Source: a bacterium (lineage in GTDB: Bacteria; UBA10199; JAIBAG01). Taken from it: a stretch of 64,000 nucleotides of DNA. Shown piece by piece: positions 1 through 8,171 of this stretch. How positions within the stretch are numbered: position 1 is the first letter of the stretch; each line of letters starts with the position of its first letter. The notes below the pieces were generated by a model, which saw only the letters and a program-made list of their open reading frames with translations, was not told the origin of the DNA and ran no database searches. The translations under genes and the position numbers were made by a program. Location of the stretch: assembly GCA_019695305.1 (NCBI GenBank), contig JAIBAG010000011.1, positions 19,972 to 83,971 on the forward strand. The letters run 5' to 3'.

Positions 1-775
1 GCGGAGAACCGGCGTAGCGTGTATCAAAATTAATGGTAATATCTTCATCTTCAGGGGTTTCAGAGGGTAATGTTGTATGAGGCTCGGGCATACTTTTAAA
101 CTGTACATCGATAATTTGAAAATTAAAAACATAGGGCAAAAGTTCTCCGTTATTATAATTTTTTTCTACATTTTCCAGCTGCTCAAAAATATTATTGATA
201 ATATCATCCTCAGTAAAGCCCTGTGATACAGCAAAATCACGTGTGGCCGCTTCTACAATAACCAATACTTTTGGTGTTACTTCGTAAGCAGAAGTAGAAG
301 GAGTAGGTGTTTCCACGTTACCATTGGGAGTGGGATCGATGCAGTCGGGAATACCATCGTTATCGGCATCCACATCAGCCACACCACAGCCGCAAACTCC
401 AGGAGATGTTTTTTGGGGATCGTTGTCGCAGGCCTCCCGGCATGAATAAACCCCATCATGATCGGCATCCACATCAGCCACACCACAGCCGCAAACTCCA
501 GGAGATGTTTTTTGGGGATCGTTGTCGCATGTTTCACGGCACGCAAAAACACTATCATGATCGGCATCAATATCGGCCACCCCACAACCACAAACACCAG
601 GGGAGTTTTTTTTAGGATCGTTGTCGCAGGTCTCTTTACAATCGGGATAACCGTCTCTATCGGTATCGGGGCTCGACCATGTACATTTTATAGGCTTACT
701 GCGGGCCGCCTGTGCCAAGTTGCTTACGCCAAAAAATGAAATCAGAAAAAAAATTATTAAATAATACCGAACCAT
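1..775 (-). CDS. Secreted thrombospondin-type-3-like repeat protein, C-terminus beyond the left edge
   Basis: The reading frame runs from ATG at 775 to the left edge without a stop (258 codons visible). The first 23 residues form a signal peptide (hydrophobic YYLIIFFLISFFG, cleavage near AQA-A). Next come about 3.5 tandem Cys/Asp-rich repeats of 33 residues (unit: CDNDPQKTSPGVCGCG then VADVDADHDGV), encoded by 99-bp DNA repeats between about 330 and 640. DxDxDG-type spacing plus paired Cys resembles calcium-binding thrombospondin type 3 / MSCRAMM-type repeats. After the repeats comes a Thr/Pro linker and the start of another domain (KVLVIVEAATRDFAVSQGFTEDD). An extracellular or surface protein is inferred; the function of the missing C-terminal part is unknown. 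Confidence 0.75.
   Translation of the reverse strand, partial: MVRYYLIIFFLISFFGVSNLAQAARSKPIKCTWSSPDTDRDGYPDCKETCDNDPKKNSPGVCGCGVADIDADHDSVFACRETCDNDPQKTSPGVCGCGVADVDADHDGVYSCREACDNDPQKTSPGVCGCGVADVDADNDGIPDCIDPTPNGNVETPTPSTSAYEVTPKVLVIVEAATRDFAVSQGFTEDDIINNIFEQLENVEKNYNNGELLPYVFNFQIIDVQFKSMPEPHTTLPSETPEDEDITINFDTRYAGSP
370..638 (-). repeat. 99-bp tandem coding repeats (TSP3-like)
   Basis: Copies start 99 bp apart: the string gatcgttgtcgca recurs at about 419, 518 and 617. The two copies nearest the 3' end of the gene are almost identical at DNA level over ~70 bp, while the first is diverged, so duplication or gene conversion was recent. The repeats encode the 33-residue Cys/Asp unit. Confidence 0.8.
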
Positions 776-955
776 ATTTCCCCCTTGTCTGTCATTCTAC
801 AATCCCGCTCTTTGGGATTAGGGGTAATAATGGCAAGTGGCGTGCCAATTTTAGTTTTTTATAATTATATGAAAAGTAATGTTTTTGATAAGTGGCTTCT
901 GATGCTGTTGGGCTATTTTGACACAAGTGAACAATTTTGACCCACAAACAAATCG

Positions 956-1747
956 CTACCTCGTCCAATTGTTCAGCGTATTCCACATCAATCCTGTAAC
1001 ATCATCCCATGGTAAATTGTTGTGATCGTAACCCTCAAGAACAAGCAGTTTTTTAGGCCCATTGTACGACTCGTATAATTTTTTCCCCAAATCAAAAGGT
1101 ATAATTGAATCTTGAGAACCATGAACTATTAAAAGAGGAACGGATATTTTTTTGAGACGTTCAAGGCTTTGGTAAGTATCCGGAAGTAACAGCCTAACAG
1201 GAAGCCACGGATAGTGATAATGAGCAGCATCAATAAGCGAACTAAAAGGTGATACTAAAATGAGATGTTGTGGCAACAGAGCCTCGGCTACTCCACAAGC
1301 AACCCCTGTTCCAATAGATTCACCCAAATAAGTAAATGGCAATTGTGGATAGCGCTCTTTTAACGCCCTAACATCTTCAATGGCCGACTTAATAAGGGTA
1401 TCTTCACTTGGCTTACCTACTCTTTGTCCATAAGCAGGATATTCATGCAAATATACCACCGTATTGTCATCCATAAAGCCCATAGCCATGTAAAAGCGAT
1501 CGGCAGCCGTACCAGCATTACCATGAAAAATAATGATCAATTTTTTTGGATTTATGGGAATTCTTAAATACCCTCGGGTGTCCCAAGCCTTAAAACCACG
1601 ACTTTGAATAAATTGTTGAACATTGGCCTTGGTTATTTGTGGGAAATAAATGAGACGTCGTAACAAGGGAGCTAATATCATCAATAACATACCTATCAGA
1701 ATAATACCGACACCAATTTTTGGTAACCAAGAAAACCTCCAGTTCAT
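956..1747 (-). CDS. α/β hydrolase, ABHD13/Bem46-like, membrane-anchored
   Basis: 263 aa. Residues 10-32 are a hydrophobic N-terminal anchor. The hydrolase fold follows: oxyanion-hole motif HGNAG at 75-79, nucleophile elbow GESIG with Ser144, acid Asp213 (HGSQDSIIPF) and His242 (GYDHNN). This fits the Bem46/ABHD12-13 group of serine hydrolases; the substrate cannot be read. Its ATG overlaps the TGA of the upstream gene by four bases (ATGA at 1744-1747), so the two are probably translationally coupled. The active site probably faces the periplasm or lies at the inner membrane (inference). Confidence 0.8.
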   Translation of the reverse strand: MNWRFSWLPKIGVGIILIGMLLMILAPLLRRLIYFPQITKANVQQFIQSRGFKAWDTRGYLRIPINPKKLIIIFHGNAGTAADRFYMAMGFMDDNTVVYLHEYPAYGQRVGKPSEDTLIKSAIEDVRALKERYPQLPFTYLGESIGTGVACGVAEALLPQHLILVSPFSSLIDAAHYHYPWLPVRLLLPDTYQSLERLKKISVPLLIVHGSQDSIIPFDLGKKLYESYNGPKKLLVLEGYDHNNLPWDDVTGLMWNTLNNWTR

Positions 1748-2139
1748 TTAAGCTTTTCCTTACGCATGACCGTGGTTTTCATTTCTTTGCCGTTGGGTCG
1801 TTTGATGTAAATCTTTTTACCGCTTTCCCTCACCCAAATTTTATCGTTAATCACAAATTCGGTGGGATCTTTTTTAAAAATGCCGTCCCAGTAACGGGTC
1901 ACATACAGAACATCTCCCTTTTTAAACGTAAAAAAATAAGCCGAAGGTGAATAGTTATCGCGCGTTTCAATCTGATACTCATTCACACGTGTGATGGTAG
2001 TGCCATTGGGGGTTTTATCCTGAACATATTCTATATTCATCAACAAAGCCTCTTCATATCGTGATCTATCACCGGCCTGCCCGGTAAATGCCACCAACAT
2101 CAACAACATAAAAAAAAATTGTTTCATTACTATCTTCAT
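1744..2139 (-). CDS. Small secreted protein of unknown function
   Basis: 131 aa with a signal peptide (KQFFFMLLMLVAFTGQAG). The mature part is β-rich and ends in a basic tail (RPNGKEMKTTVMRKEKLK). I recognise no family. Met5 (MKQFFF) is a possible alternative start. Its stop codon overlaps the start of the α/β hydrolase, so the two form an operon; a role in the same envelope process is inference only. Confidence 0.65.
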   Translation of the reverse strand: MKIVMKQFFFMLLMLVAFTGQAGDRSRYEEALLMNIEYVQDKTPNGTTITRVNEYQIETRDNYSPSAYFFTFKKGDVLYVTRYWDGIFKKDPTEFVINDKIWVRESGKKIYIKRPNGKEMKTTVMRKEKLK

Positions 2140-2204
2140 TTGAAAAATCTATAAAAAGCGGTTAGAGTTTTCAACTTAATAGAAAATTATTTTCAGTTAA
2201 TTTC

Positions 2205-2735
2205 ATGAACAGTCTTATCAAATTCATTTTTCTGTTTATTTTCATAACCCTAGTTCCTGTATGGGTTCTAGCCAAATCGATGGAGCAAACCTTTTACGAA
2301 AGCGCTCCCGATTGCCTATCCCCCACACAATGGTCCAAAAATCCTCCTGCAACCGAATTAGTATTGGCAGCCAAAGCCACTTTCACCAAAGTACAAGATG
2401 GCCACACTCTGACATGGGAACAAAGTTCGTGTTCACAAGACTGGTTCATGACAATCAATTTTTCCTTCGACTTTAATGGCAAGATTAAAGTGTATACAAT
2501 AACCCTGACACTTCCTCCTGGAACCAGCCCTCATGGTTTAAAGCTGATAAAAACAGAGCACTACGATGCCAATGGTAAAAAACTGGATACAATCGATAAA
2601 ATTTTGGATTTAAAAACAGGGGCCGAAATAAGGGACGATGAAAAACAAAAATACCCCCATCCAGGCATTTCATTTTTCAACCCGCCTTTCTTTAAAACAG
2701 TAGAGGATTTACCGTTTAAAAATTTGCTGCATTAA
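2205..2735 (+). CDS. Secreted protein of unknown function
   Basis: 176 aa. Residues 1-24 form a signal peptide (SLIKFIFLFIFITLVPVWVLA). The mature protein has two Cys (PDCLSP and SSCSQD) that could form a disulfide and a β-strand-rich middle (FMTINFSFDFNGKIKVYTIT). No known domain recognised. It is divergent from the 1744-2139 gene across a 65-bp promoter region. Likely periplasmic or outer-membrane associated. Confidence 0.65.
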   Translation: MNSLIKFIFLFIFITLVPVWVLAKSMEQTFYESAPDCLSPTQWSKNPPATELVLAAKATFTKVQDGHTLTWEQSSCSQDWFMTINFSFDFNGKIKVYTITLTLPPGTSPHGLKLIKTEHYDANGKKLDTIDKILDLKTGAEIRDDEKQKYPHPGISFFNPPFFKTVEDLPFKNLLH

Positions 2736-2758
2736 CGCACGCGTTATTTAAAATTGGC

Positions 2759-2890
2759 TTAGGGCTGCGGCTCATGCAATGAGAGACCTAACAACTTCAT
2801 TTCGACGAGGATTTCTTTGTATAAAACATCAATAACATCACGGTGTGCTGAGATTGAAAAAAGATAGGTGTCTAATATTTTAGCCAGCAC
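2759..2890 (-). CDS. Possible 43-residue small ORF or gene remnant
   Basis: A GTG-started frame encodes VLAKILDTYLFSISAHRDVI followed by an amphipathic helix (DVLYKEILVEMKLLGLSL). The composition is protein-like, unlike the surrounding AT-rich spacer, but no clear Shine-Dalgarno is present. It may be a small helical protein or the C-terminal remnant of a decayed gene. Confidence 0.3.
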   Translation of the reverse strand: MLAKILDTYLFSISAHRDVIDVLYKEILVEMKLLGLSLHEPQP

Positions 2891-2959
2891 TCCCTAACGA
2901 GCCACAAACTGTATTTTTCTTACTTCATTATGATCATAACTCGTACTTAAGAGTGCCCG

Positions 2960-3214
2960 CTATTTTTTGCCGGTTATCAGCATTTTAGCCCCCACAGCAA
3001 GACCGCCTATGGTAACAGCCAAAAGAATAACAAAAACCCGGCCTACCACCACATAAGTGGCCAAACTTGCAATGGCACCAATAATACCAACAACCATTCC
3101 GGCCAAACCCATTTTTCGGTTTAAATCGGCAGCGCCCGGTGCCTGTGGGTTATGAAGTGCTTCCTGGTTTTTTTTAAGATTTTTCTGAAATTCTTCTTTA
3201 AAATTTTCAAGCAC
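2960..3214 (-). CDS. Small two-helix membrane protein
   Basis: 84 aa from a GTG start, chosen because AAGGAG lies 5 bases upstream; an upstream in-frame start at 3274 has no ribosome site. A charged, Gln/Asn-rich cytoplasmic head (LENFKEEFQKNLKKNQEALH) is followed by two membrane segments (GLAGMVVGIIGAIASLATYV and VFVILLAVTIGGLAVGAKML). It resembles small inner-membrane proteins of unknown function; no family assigned. Confidence 0.6.
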   Translation of the reverse strand: MLENFKEEFQKNLKKNQEALHNPQAPGAADLNRKMGLAGMVVGIIGAIASLATYVVVGRVFVILLAVTIGGLAVGAKMLITGKK

Positions 3215-3367
3215 AAAAACTCCTTTTCTTAAAATAGAATAGAGATATTTAAATATGTTGGTACTTATAACCAAAGATCATCATATTGTAATCAGTATTC
3301 AAAAACTCTATTGTGAAAGAGTGAGGTTTGCATCACGGGAATACCAACAATAGGCCTGGAAAATAAA

Positions 3368-5074
3368 TTAGAACTCAAAGAAAAGAGTTGTTTTAGCAGC
3401 AATGGCCGGTTCGGCGTTATCGAAAAGAACAGGATCGATGATACCAGCGGCGTTGGTGGCCACGTCATCGTTTTTAATATCAAACACGCCACCCGGTAAA
3501 AAGAAACCTACCGTGGTTTTCCAATGCATAAATTCAAAAAATTTGGCTTCTACCGAAGCATCAATTTCAAACCCATACCATTGCGAACGATTCACAATGT
3601 GCGACAAACCCGGTGTTCCGGCAATTTCGGCAAAGTCTAAATCGATCACACGCGAAGGTGCTAGCGCGGTAATTCCTTTAATGCCCACTTTAAAATCTTC
3701 GGCCCAAGGAACGCCGCTGGTAATATCAAACTGGTGTTTGTATTCCAGGGTAAAGTAAATGGCATTGTTAATGTAATTGGGGGTTACAGGTTTACGACCC
3801 AGCTCGGTTTCACCACCCACACGAATACCAGGAGAGGTACCCATGGGCACATCAAACATCATAAGAGCAATATCGTAATCGGGTCTAAAACCAAATTGGG
3901 TAATCCGTTGCGATAACGGTGAAGAATCGCCCTGAGAAAAACCGGCCTGAAAATTAATTTCGCCACCAAAAGGATATTTAGCCTGAGCTTCCAACGCGGC
4001 CATAAAAACCGAAATATCGTTTTGAGTTCCTGTTTGCGGTAAGGTGATGGGATTTTCCAGAGGGTTTTGTAAAGCAGGATCATCTAACTGAATGGCATCA
4101 ATAGCAATACCTGGCGCCATTTTGCCGCCAATATAAACAGCTTCAAGCCCTACACTATAATATTTGGCAAATTTAGCCTTGGTATACCCGTCGATGATAT
4201 ATAAAAAGGTATCACCATCTATACCACTGGCCACTTCATTGCCGTTGGCATCTAATGCCGTGGTGGTAGTGGCTCCATCGTTACCATCTCTAAATCTAAA
4301 AGCCGTAAATGTTCCTAATTCAAAATTTTCACGTTGGTACAAAAGAATAATGCCGGTTTGCATGGCATCGTTCCAGTTACTGCCCACACCCGTATCAAGC
4401 CCTCCCACCGACGGATCACGCGTGGCTTCAAAAGCAAAATCGAACACACCACCAAAGGTTAACTGACCACCTAAAAGAGGTAGACCTGCTAAATACAGCA
4501 CGCGATCGTAAACATCTCCAAAATCACCTTCCATGCCTTCGCCATCGTTGGTTAAAATACCCAAACCAAAATGAGACGCTTGACGACCAATACGCAACTT
4601 ACCTCCAGAGGTAAGAACATCCACATAAACCTGACGTACGTTAATGTTACCGCCTGACGAACCGGTGTTTGAACCGGCTGTTCCGCCAACCACGCCAAAG
4701 GGGCCGTTAGCAGCCGGCAACGCCAATGTACCAGTAATAGGATTTGAAATAGAAATCGAATTCACATCGCTCTGGCCAAAAAGCAAATTATCGAGCATGT
4801 CAATTTCGCCGTGAAATGAGATGTGATCGTTTAATTTTAAAGTAGGCTGTAAACGGAAACGCTGTTGAGCAAAAGCGATAGTACCAAAACGATCGTTATC
4901 ATTAAAGCGTGAATCGCCGGTAATAACACCGGGATTAGGACGTTGCAAATCTAAATCGTGTGTATATTCAAAACGCAAACGATAATAGCCGTGTGCCGAA
5001 AAATCGATAGCGTGCGCTAAAGAGCTCATTCCCAAAGCGGCTATTAAACCTGCATAAAAAGCTATTTTTTTCAA
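3368..5074 (-). CDS. Outer-membrane β-barrel (porin-like) protein
   Basis: 568 aa from a TTG start, preferred because GAGG lies just upstream and the resulting N-terminus is a clean signal peptide (KKIAFYAGLIAALGMSSLAHA). An ATG further upstream (5140) would add 22 non-signal residues. The mature protein has alternating aromatic/polar strands (HGYYRLRFEYTHDLDLQ) and ends in FFEF, the C-terminal Phe typical of BAM-inserted barrels. Residues ~140-170 carry a Gly/Asn/Ser-rich loop. It resembles alginate-export/DUF1302-like large barrels; the transported substrate is unknown. Confidence 0.7.
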   Translation of the reverse strand: MKKIAFYAGLIAALGMSSLAHAIDFSAHGYYRLRFEYTHDLDLQRPNPGVITGDSRFNDNDRFGTIAFAQQRFRLQPTLKLNDHISFHGEIDMLDNLLFGQSDVNSISISNPITGTLALPAANGPFGVVGGTAGSNTGSSGGNINVRQVYVDVLTSGGKLRIGRQASHFGLGILTNDGEGMEGDFGDVYDRVLYLAGLPLLGGQLTFGGVFDFAFEATRDPSVGGLDTGVGSNWNDAMQTGIILLYQRENFELGTFTAFRFRDGNDGATTTTALDANGNEVASGIDGDTFLYIIDGYTKAKFAKYYSVGLEAVYIGGKMAPGIAIDAIQLDDPALQNPLENPITLPQTGTQNDISVFMAALEAQAKYPFGGEINFQAGFSQGDSSPLSQRITQFGFRPDYDIALMMFDVPMGTSPGIRVGGETELGRKPVTPNYINNAIYFTLEYKHQFDITSGVPWAEDFKVGIKGITALAPSRVIDLDFAEIAGTPGLSHIVNRSQWYGFEIDASVEAKFFEFMHWKTTVGFFLPGGVFDIKNDDVATNAAGIIDPVLFDNAEPAIAAKTTLFFEF

Positions 5075-5300
5075 ACCTACCTCGTAGTGTGGATGGACAA
5101 CAAAACTATTGATATTTCTTGCAAAATTGGCCAAAAACAAAGCTTAGAAATATTGGTTGCAATCTAGCATACAGGCAAACCTGCTTCAACACGAAAATCC
5201 AGATTCCTGGCGTTTTTGGCGTACTGCATCAATAAAGTTGGAATCGTGCTCACGTGTATCGGTTGCCCTCAATAAAAGTTGCGTATTTTTTTAAATAAAA

Positions 5301-6962
5301 ATGAAAGAATTTATTAAAATAACCCCTTTAGGTGGTGTTGGCGAAGTTGGAGCTTTAAACTGCATGGTTTATGAAACCGAAGATGAGGCCATTGTGGTGG
5401 ATTGCGGTAGCATGTTCCCCGATCAAGACACTTTAGGCGTGGATATGATTATTCCCGACTTTACCTACCTTAAAAAAATCGAACATAAGCTTAAAGGCCT
5501 GGTTTTAACCCATGGGCACGAAGACCATATCGGCTCTACCGCTTTTTTACTGAAAGAAATGGATATTCCCGTCTATGGGGCGCCCTTTACGCTGGAGCTA
5601 ATCAAAAACAAATTAGAAGAATTACCGCCCCCCTCTACCCCCAAACTCCATCTTTTTAAACCGGGTGAGACTGTTAAGGTGGGTTCGTTTGAAATTGATA
5701 CTATTTTTGTAAATCACAGCATTATCGATGCCTCGGCCTTGGTGATTACCACCCCCTATGGGCCCATTGTGCATTTAACAGATTGGAAGATTGATGAGAC
5801 CCCTTATGACGGCCCGGTGATTGATCTTAAAAAATTTGCCAAAGTAGCCAAAAAAGGGGTTTTGGCCCTTCTCTGTGACTCGACAAATGCCACCAGCCGT
5901 GGCTCCACATTATCTGAAACCCAGGTAGTTAATCGGGTAAAAAAGATTATTGCGGCGCATAAAGGACGCGTACTTGTCACCCTCTTTTCCTCTAACATTC
6001 AACGAGTGCAAGGACTTGCCGATATCGCTAAAAAAACTGGACGTACTCTGGCGCTTTTAGGACGCAGCATGAAGGAAAACACCGAAATTGCCCGCATGCT
6101 GGGGCAGCTGTCGTTTGAGGGGATTAAGGTAGTGGATATTGAAGATACCGACCAGTTGCCCGATGATGAAGTGATGGTTCTAGTAACAGGCACGCAGGGC
6201 GAACATCGCTCGGCCCTCTCGCGTATTGCTCATAATAATTTTAAACCGTTTAAAATTAAAGAAGGCGATTTGGTTCTTTTTTCGTCCAAAATGATACCCG
6301 GAAACGAAAAAAATATTTCAACCGTCATCAACAACCTGTGCAAACAAAAAGCCAAGGTTTTATATGAATCGGCCTACGATATTCATACCTCGGGGCATGC
6401 CCACCAGGACGAATTAAAACGCATTTACAAAATTTTAAAACCGCAATATTACCTGCCCATCCACGGCGACTACCGGCATTTGGTTAAACACGGCGAGCTG
6501 GCGGTGGATTGGGGCCATAAAAAAGAGAAGGTGATTATCACCGAAAATGGCAACCCCATTGTGTTTAACAAAAAAGGTTTTGAACGGGCCGAAAAAGAAA
6601 CAACAGGCCGTGTTTTTGTGGATGGCACCGGCGTGGGGGATGTAGCTAGCCTCGTTTTACGCGACAGATTTCATCTGTCGGATACAGGGGTGGTGGTATG
6701 CATCCTGTCGATCGACCGCCAGAACGGAAATATCTTAAACGGCCCGGATTTGATTGCACGTGGCGTAATTGAAGAAAGTGAACAAGAAACACTGTTTAAC
6801 GATGCTAAAAAAGAAGTACTCAGTGTGGTTGAAAGTTTTAACACCGAAACCCGCACCGATATGGCCGAAATGCAGGAAGAAGTGCGGGTTACGTTACGAC
6901 GTTTTTTTAACCGGAATATTGGGCGCAAACCCATGGTGATTCCGGTGATACAAGAAGTGTAA
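5301..6962 (+). CDS. rnj: Ribonuclease J
   Basis: 553 aa, normal length for RNase J, a β-CASP metallo-β-lactamase that degrades and matures RNA (endonuclease plus 5'-3' exonuclease). The metal-binding motif HGHEDH is at residues 71-76. A further His (NHSIID, ~138) and the Asp of HLTDWKID follow. The β-CASP part contains SGHAHQDEL and PIHGDYRHL, and a C-terminal domain of about 100 residues follows. 160 bp separate it from the divergent barrel gene, so a promoter must lie there. RNase J is typical of Firmicutes, cyanobacteria and several deltaproteobacteria-like groups. Confidence 0.95.
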   Translation: MKEFIKITPLGGVGEVGALNCMVYETEDEAIVVDCGSMFPDQDTLGVDMIIPDFTYLKKIEHKLKGLVLTHGHEDHIGSTAFLLKEMDIPVYGAPFTLELIKNKLEELPPPSTPKLHLFKPGETVKVGSFEIDTIFVNHSIIDASALVITTPYGPIVHLTDWKIDETPYDGPVIDLKKFAKVAKKGVLALLCDSTNATSRGSTLSETQVVNRVKKIIAAHKGRVLVTLFSSNIQRVQGLADIAKKTGRTLALLGRSMKENTEIARMLGQLSFEGIKVVDIEDTDQLPDDEVMVLVTGTQGEHRSALSRIAHNNFKPFKIKEGDLVLFSSKMIPGNEKNISTVINNLCKQKAKVLYESAYDIHTSGHAHQDELKRIYKILKPQYYLPIHGDYRHLVKHGELAVDWGHKKEKVIITENGNPIVFNKKGFERAEKETTGRVFVDGTGVGDVASLVLRDRFHLSDTGVVVCILSIDRQNGNILNGPDLIARGVIEESEQETLFNDAKKEVLSVVESFNTETRTDMAEMQEEVRVTLRRFFNRNIGRKPMVIPVIQEV

Positions 6963-6966
6963 AAAC

Positions 6967-7043
6967 AGTGAATGGTGGATAGTGAATGGTGAATGGTAAA
7001 AGAAGAAATTCTTTCTATCCACTATCCACCATCAACCATCCAC
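6967..7043. repeat. Inverted arrays of heptanucleotides between rnj and ychF
   Basis: Left arm 6967-6996 is built of heptads (gaatggt, ggatagt, gaatggt, gaatggt). Right arm 7014-7043 holds the complementary type (ctatcca, ctatcca, ccatcaa, ccatcca). ATGGTGGATAGT on the left pairs with ACTATCCACCAT on the right, giving a hairpin in the leader of ychF. A related single array lies at 34595-34629. Confidence 0.7.
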
Positions 7044-7052
7044 TTCTTTAAA

Positions 7053-8147
7053 ATGGGATTTAATTGTGGAATTGTAGGTTTACCGAATGTGGGAAAGTCG
7101 ACTATCTTTAACGCACTCACCAATGCAGGCGCACAAGCGGCCAACTATCCATTTTGCACCATTGAGCCCAATGTGGGTGTTGTTCCTTTAAATGATGTAA
7201 GACTAAAGAAGATTGCCGCTATTTTTAAACCCGAAAAAATCATCCCTACCTCTGTTGAATTTGTAGACATTGCAGGCTTGGTAGCCGGCGCCAGCAAAGG
7301 CGAAGGCTTGGGCAATAAATTTTTGGGCCATATTAAAAGTGTAGATGCCATTGCCCATGTAGTGCGCTGTTTTGAAAATGCCGATGTAGTGCATGTGCAT
7401 GGCGGGGTCGATCCTGTACGCGATATTGAAGTGATTAATACCGAGCTTATTTTGGCCGACATGCAAACCGTAAGCGGGCGCTTAGACCGTAATCAAAAAT
7501 TGGTGAAGGGCAATAATAAAGAAGCCATTGCCGTGCAGCCGGTTTTGGAAAAATTAAGTAAAGGCTTAAACGAAGGCAAATCGGCTCGGGCGTTAGGTTT
7601 AACGCTAGAGGAAAAGAAACTGGTGGCTGATCTTTTTCTCATCACCATCAAACCCGTTCTCTACGTATGTAATGTAGACGAAGCCGATATGACCACCGAA
7701 AATGACGCCGTTAAAAAAGTACGCGAATTTGCCAAAACTGAAGGGGCCGATGTGGTCACCATTTGCGGCACCATTGAAGCCGAAATTTCGCAAATGAACG
7801 AAGAAGAAAAAGCTACGTTCTTAAAAGATTATGGACTTACCGAATCGGGCCTCGATCGCTTGGCACACGCCGGTTATCATCTGCTCCATCTCATCACCTA
7901 TTTTACTGCTGGTCCCAAAGAAGTACGTGCCTGGACCATTCCCAATGGCTTTTTAGCCCCCCAAGCCGCCGGGATAATTCACAGTGATTTTGAACGCGGT
8001 TTTATTAAAGCCGATTGTTATGCCTTTGATGATCTTATAACACACGGCTCGGAAGAAGCCCTTAAAGCAAAAGGTTTACTGCGCTCGGAAGGCAAGGAAT
8101 ACCTTGTAAAAGACGGCGATATGATGAATTTTAGGTTTAATGTGTAA
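7053..8147 (+). CDS. ychF: Redox-regulated ATPase/GTPase YchF (OLA1 family)
   Basis: 364 aa, matching the usual ~363. The ATG at 7053 is chosen because the P-loop GLPNVGKS then falls near the N-terminus as in the family; upstream in-frame codons are heptad-repeat sequence. Switch II is VDIAGLVAGASKGEGLGN. The base-recognition motif is NVDE rather than NKxD, the OLA1 hallmark that favours ATP. The C-terminal TGS domain carries AWTIPNGFLAPQAAGIIHSD. It is a ribosome-associated translation and stress factor. It is probably co-transcribed with rnj, 90 bp upstream. Confidence 0.95.
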   Translation: MGFNCGIVGLPNVGKSTIFNALTNAGAQAANYPFCTIEPNVGVVPLNDVRLKKIAAIFKPEKIIPTSVEFVDIAGLVAGASKGEGLGNKFLGHIKSVDAIAHVVRCFENADVVHVHGGVDPVRDIEVINTELILADMQTVSGRLDRNQKLVKGNNKEAIAVQPVLEKLSKGLNEGKSARALGLTLEEKKLVADLFLITIKPVLYVCNVDEADMTTENDAVKKVREFAKTEGADVVTICGTIEAEISQMNEEEKATFLKDYGLTESGLDRLAHAGYHLLHLITYFTAGPKEVRAWTIPNGFLAPQAAGIIHSDFERGFIKADCYAFDDLITHGSEEALKAKGLLRSEGKEYLVKDGDMMNFRFNV

Positions 8148-8171
8148 GCTCTACAAAATTCAAAAACCAAC

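Noticed and set aside
330..640. CRISPR-like regular repeats
   Set aside because: The 99-bp periodicity is coding (33-residue units), there are no spacers, and no cas gene is present.
277..739. Open frames on both strands over the left-edge repeats
   Set aside because: They are shadows of the TSP3 repeat frame, which alone has a signal peptide and Cys/Asp periodicity.
792..986. Minus-strand 64-aa frame overlapping the α/β hydrolase end
   Set aside because: No ribosome site, low-complexity composition and overlap with a clearly real gene in another frame.
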